DNA of 33,420 nt, from positions 1-33,420 of the forward strand of contig JAKDNM010000028.1 in assembly GCA_030456445.1 (NCBI GenBank), in the 5' to 3' direction. The stretch comes from Hyphomicrobiales bacterium. GTDB lineage: Bacteria; Pseudomonadota; Alphaproteobacteria; Rhizobiales; Rhizobiaceae. Below, piece by piece: positions 31,745 through 33,420 of the stretch (its first letter is position 1; the number at the start of each line of letters is the position of its first letter). Below the pieces are notes generated by a model, which saw only the letters and a list, made by a program, of their open reading frames with translations, was not told where the DNA came from and made no database searches. A program made the translations under genes and the position numbers.

Positions 31745-32881
31745 ATGACCGAAGGGCGCAGAAGGAGCCGCGAATTGGACGCTATCGAGAAAGCGATACG
31801 CACCGCCTTCGAGCGAGGAAACCCCGAGGATCGCGGCTATCGCGTGAAGGTCTATCGCTCGGCCTTCGCCGCACTGGAGCGCGCCATCGCTTCCAGCGGC
31901 GACACGCGCTCGGAGGCCGCCGACGCAAGGCGCAAGGCCTTGAAGCTCCGGATTGTCGAGATCGAGGCGGAATACTTGCCTGCGGAGGAAGGGGAACCGG
32001 TGCGAAAGCCGTCCGAGCCCGCCATGGCACCCTCGGTCGATCCCGATCTCAGGAATGAGGCCGGTGAACAAGTCCGGTCCCCGATCCTCGACGATGCGGA
32101 GCCTCGCGGCGCGGATGGCGCGTTCGAACCCCGGATCGAGCCTGGCGACCGCGACGATGTGAGCGGACCGTCCGATCCGGTATTCCCGCTTCGGGAAGAT
32201 ATGCCGCGCCGGAAAGGCCGATCGGGCCGGAAAGGCCGGTCGCTGGCGACATCCGCTCTTCTCGCCATCGTGGTGCTGGCGGCGATCGGCGCCGGCCTGT
32301 GGTGGGTCGGCAACGCCGGTCTGGAACTGCTGTCGGGAAATCCCATGTCCGGCGGCGACAACCCGCCGAAGACGGTGGAGCAGGAGAATTTCAATTCCTC
32401 CCAGAGCGCCGGCCTGCGGGCGCCCGGCCCGTCCACGAACGGTGAGGCCTGGATCACGATTTTCTCGCCGGCCGACCCGACCACCGTATCGGCGCCTGCG
32501 ACCGGCAAGGCCGAGGTGAAGGAAGAGGAAGGCGGCAAGTATCTGCGCATCCAGTCGGGTTCCCCCCGCTCGGAATTCGTCTTCGATGTCGGCCAGGGAA
32601 TACTGGAGCAGATCGCCGGCAAGCACGCCGTGTTCGATATCGTTGCCCATTCCGAGGAGGGCAAGGAGACGGAAATGTCGGTCAATTGCGATCTCGGCAC
32701 GCTCGGCGATTGCGGCCGCAAGCGCTACCATGTCGGCCACGAGCGCAACGATTTCCTCTTCGAGATCGACCTTCCCGACAAGAAGCCGTCAGGCGCCGGC
32801 AGGCTCATCATCGACCCCGACCTCGATAGCAAGGGCAATCCGCTCGACATCGTCGAGATCAGGGTATCCACGACGCCTTGA
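31745..32881 (+). CDS. Single-pass membrane protein of unknown function
   Basis: I do not recognise a named family. The 378-residue protein has a cytoplasmic N-terminal helical part (about 1-80) with a regular charged pattern (RELDAIEKAIRTAFERGNPE and FAALERAIASSGDTRSEAAD), an acidic proline-rich linker (81-150), a basic patch RRKGRSGRKGR (155-165) and one membrane helix (about 167-188). A periplasmic domain (about 230-378) follows, with ITIFSPADPTTVSAPATGKA and CDLGTLGDCGRKRYHVGHER. The paired cysteines 315 and 323 could form a disulfide. The ATG at 31745 is preferred; an in-frame TTG at 31721 is possible. It lies 108 bases upstream of a penicillin-binding protein gene on the same strand, so an envelope role is plausible but unproven. 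Confidence 0.75.
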   Translation: MTEGRRRSRELDAIEKAIRTAFERGNPEDRGYRVKVYRSAFAALERAIASSGDTRSEAADARRKALKLRIVEIEAEYLPAEEGEPVRKPSEPAMAPSVDPDLRNEAGEQVRSPILDDAEPRGADGAFEPRIEPGDRDDVSGPSDPVFPLREDMPRRKGRSGRKGRSLATSALLAIVVLAAIGAGLWWVGNAGLELLSGNPMSGGDNPPKTVEQENFNSSQSAGLRAPGPSTNGEAWITIFSPADPTTVSAPATGKAEVKEEEGGKYLRIQSGSPRSEFVFDVGQGILEQIAGKHAVFDIVAHSEEGKETEMSVNCDLGTLGDCGRKRYHVGHERNDFLFEIDLPDKKPSGAGRLIIDPDLDSKGNPLDIVEIRVSTTP

Positions 32882-32894
32882 CGCCTTGACGCCT
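32873..32894. repeat. 8-bp tandem repeat across a stop codon
   Basis: ACGCCTTG occurs twice in tandem (32873-32888) and a third partial copy follows (ACGCCTG, 32889-32895 with one base missing). The first junction makes the TGA stop of the hypothetical membrane protein. Because the unit is not a multiple of three, copy-number change downstream of the stop would not alter the protein, whereas loss of the first junction would. Confidence 0.5.
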
Positions 32895-32989
32895 GCCGCA
32901 AGCCCGTGCCGGCTTAACCCCGCTTTAAAGCCCTCGCCCTACTGTCGCCGACACGCTTCGCAGGCGCTCGGGGCGGCAGAAGGGTGGGA

Positions 32990-33420
32990 ATGGCCAGGCG
33001 GAAAAGCAGCCGACGCATCGATCCGGATTTCGGCGAGCCTTCGCGCTCCGGCCTTTCCGCCCGCGAGGACGACCGCATGGTATCGCCGCGACAGCGAAAG
33101 ACTTCGGCGAAAGGGCGTTCCAGACGCGGCCGCGCCCGGCGCGGGCGCAGAAGCGGCCTTTTCCCGTTCCTCGGCCGTCTGACCTACTGGTCGCTCGTCC
33201 TCGCTCTTTGGAGCGGCATCGCCGTCGCCGGCATCGTCGCCTATTATGGCGCGCAGATGCCGAGCGCGACAAGCTGGGCGATCCCCGACCGGCCGCCGAA
33301 CGTCAAGATTGTCGACGTGAACGGCAAGCTCATCGCCAATCGCGGCATGACGGGCGGCGAATCGGTCAGTCTCCAGCAGATGTCGCCCTATATTCCCGAA
33401 GCCGTCATCGCCATCGAGGA
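32990..33420 (+). CDS. Class A penicillin-binding protein (PBP1A type), 5' part only
   Basis: The frame is open from the ATG at 32990 to the window edge (143 codons and two bases), so the gene is truncated by the window, not broken. AGAAGGGTGGGA precedes the ATG. The N-terminus is very basic (MARRKSSRR and RSRRGRARRGRRS near 43-55), followed by one membrane anchor (about 64-87, YWSLVLALWSGIAVAGIVAY). A periplasmic start then reads IPDRPPNVKIVDVNGKLIAN and SPYIPEAVIAIED. The final IED is the beginning of the glycosyltransferase-51 motif EDxxFxxHxG. The full protein should polymerise and cross-link peptidoglycan. Symbol left open because PBP1A and related paralogues cannot be separated from this part. 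Confidence 0.85.
   Translation, partial: MARRKSSRRIDPDFGEPSRSGLSAREDDRMVSPRQRKTSAKGRSRRGRARRGRRSGLFPFLGRLTYWSLVLALWSGIAVAGIVAYYGAQMPSATSWAIPDRPPNVKIVDVNGKLIANRGMTGGESVSLQQMSPYIPEAVIAIE

Noticed and set aside
1-33420. CRISPR arrays, tRNA or rRNA genes, prophage or secretion-system genes.
   Set aside because: No regularly spaced repeats, cloverleaf-like conserved strings, integrase or structural phage motifs were seen on either strand.

Overview
The window is GC-rich chromosomal (or chromid) DNA that reads as an alphaproteobacterium of the Rhizobiales, in the Rhizobium/Agrobacterium/Ensifer/Shinella neighbourhood. This rests on codon use, on mosaic palindromic intergenic repeats of the type common in that order (7-50 and 29974-30081), on a TGA-N9-TCA iron-responsive (RirA-type) box, and on the style of the penicillin-binding protein at the right edge. 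No tRNA, rRNA, CRISPR or phage genes were seen. Most of the window is accessory catabolism: four compact transporter-plus-enzyme modules packed side by side, several with their own GntR-type regulator.

Layout. (1) 52-3290: a divergent acyl-CoA module with a crotonase-fold protein on the minus strand and two acyl-CoA dehydrogenase genes on the plus strand. The first dehydrogenase looks like a non-catalytic partner of the second. (2) 3321-13272: a sugar or sugar-acid module around a divergent control region with a 22-bp palindrome at 6987-7008. The minus arm encodes a GntR/FCD regulator, an HpcH/HpaI aldolase, an SMP-30 lactonase and an enolase-superfamily dehydratase. The plus arm encodes a sugar ABC transporter (binding protein, two permeases, ATPase) with an SDR dehydrogenase inserted before the ATPase gene, then a galactonate-dehydratase-like enzyme. 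Together these supply dehydrogenase, lactonase, dehydratase and aldolase, the steps of a non-phosphorylative sugar oxidation route ending in pyruvate plus an aldehyde. (3) 13293-20763: a probable sulfolactate module in the order suyA, suyB, tctC, a fused tctA-tctB, slcC, comC, with a divergent GntR/UTRA regulator. A palindrome overlaps the predicted -10 of the suy promoter. The proposed route is uptake by a tripartite tricarboxylate transporter, stereo-inversion of sulfolactate by the SlcC/ComC dehydrogenase pair, and cleavage to pyruvate and sulfite by SuyAB.

(4) 20795-26212: a second tripartite tricarboxylate transporter (tctC, tctB, tctA) upstream of a PrpD-type 2-methylcitrate dehydratase and an isocitrate lyase/PEP mutase family lyase. 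No methylcitrate synthase is present, so the operon looks built to import and split an external methylcitrate-like acid. (5) 26530-31110: a carboxymuconolactone-decarboxylase-family protein and a ferric-iron ABC transporter (fbpABC type) behind a RirA-type box. (6) 31261-31540: an internally deleted IS6-family element that keeps both terminal inverted repeats and the transposase C-terminus. (7) 31745 to the end: a membrane-anchored protein of unknown function and the start of a class A penicillin-binding protein, which look like core genome. The IS relic therefore sits near the join between accessory and core DNA.

All functions are read from motifs, family memory and gene order. No database search was run, and substrate names are inference unless stated otherwise.
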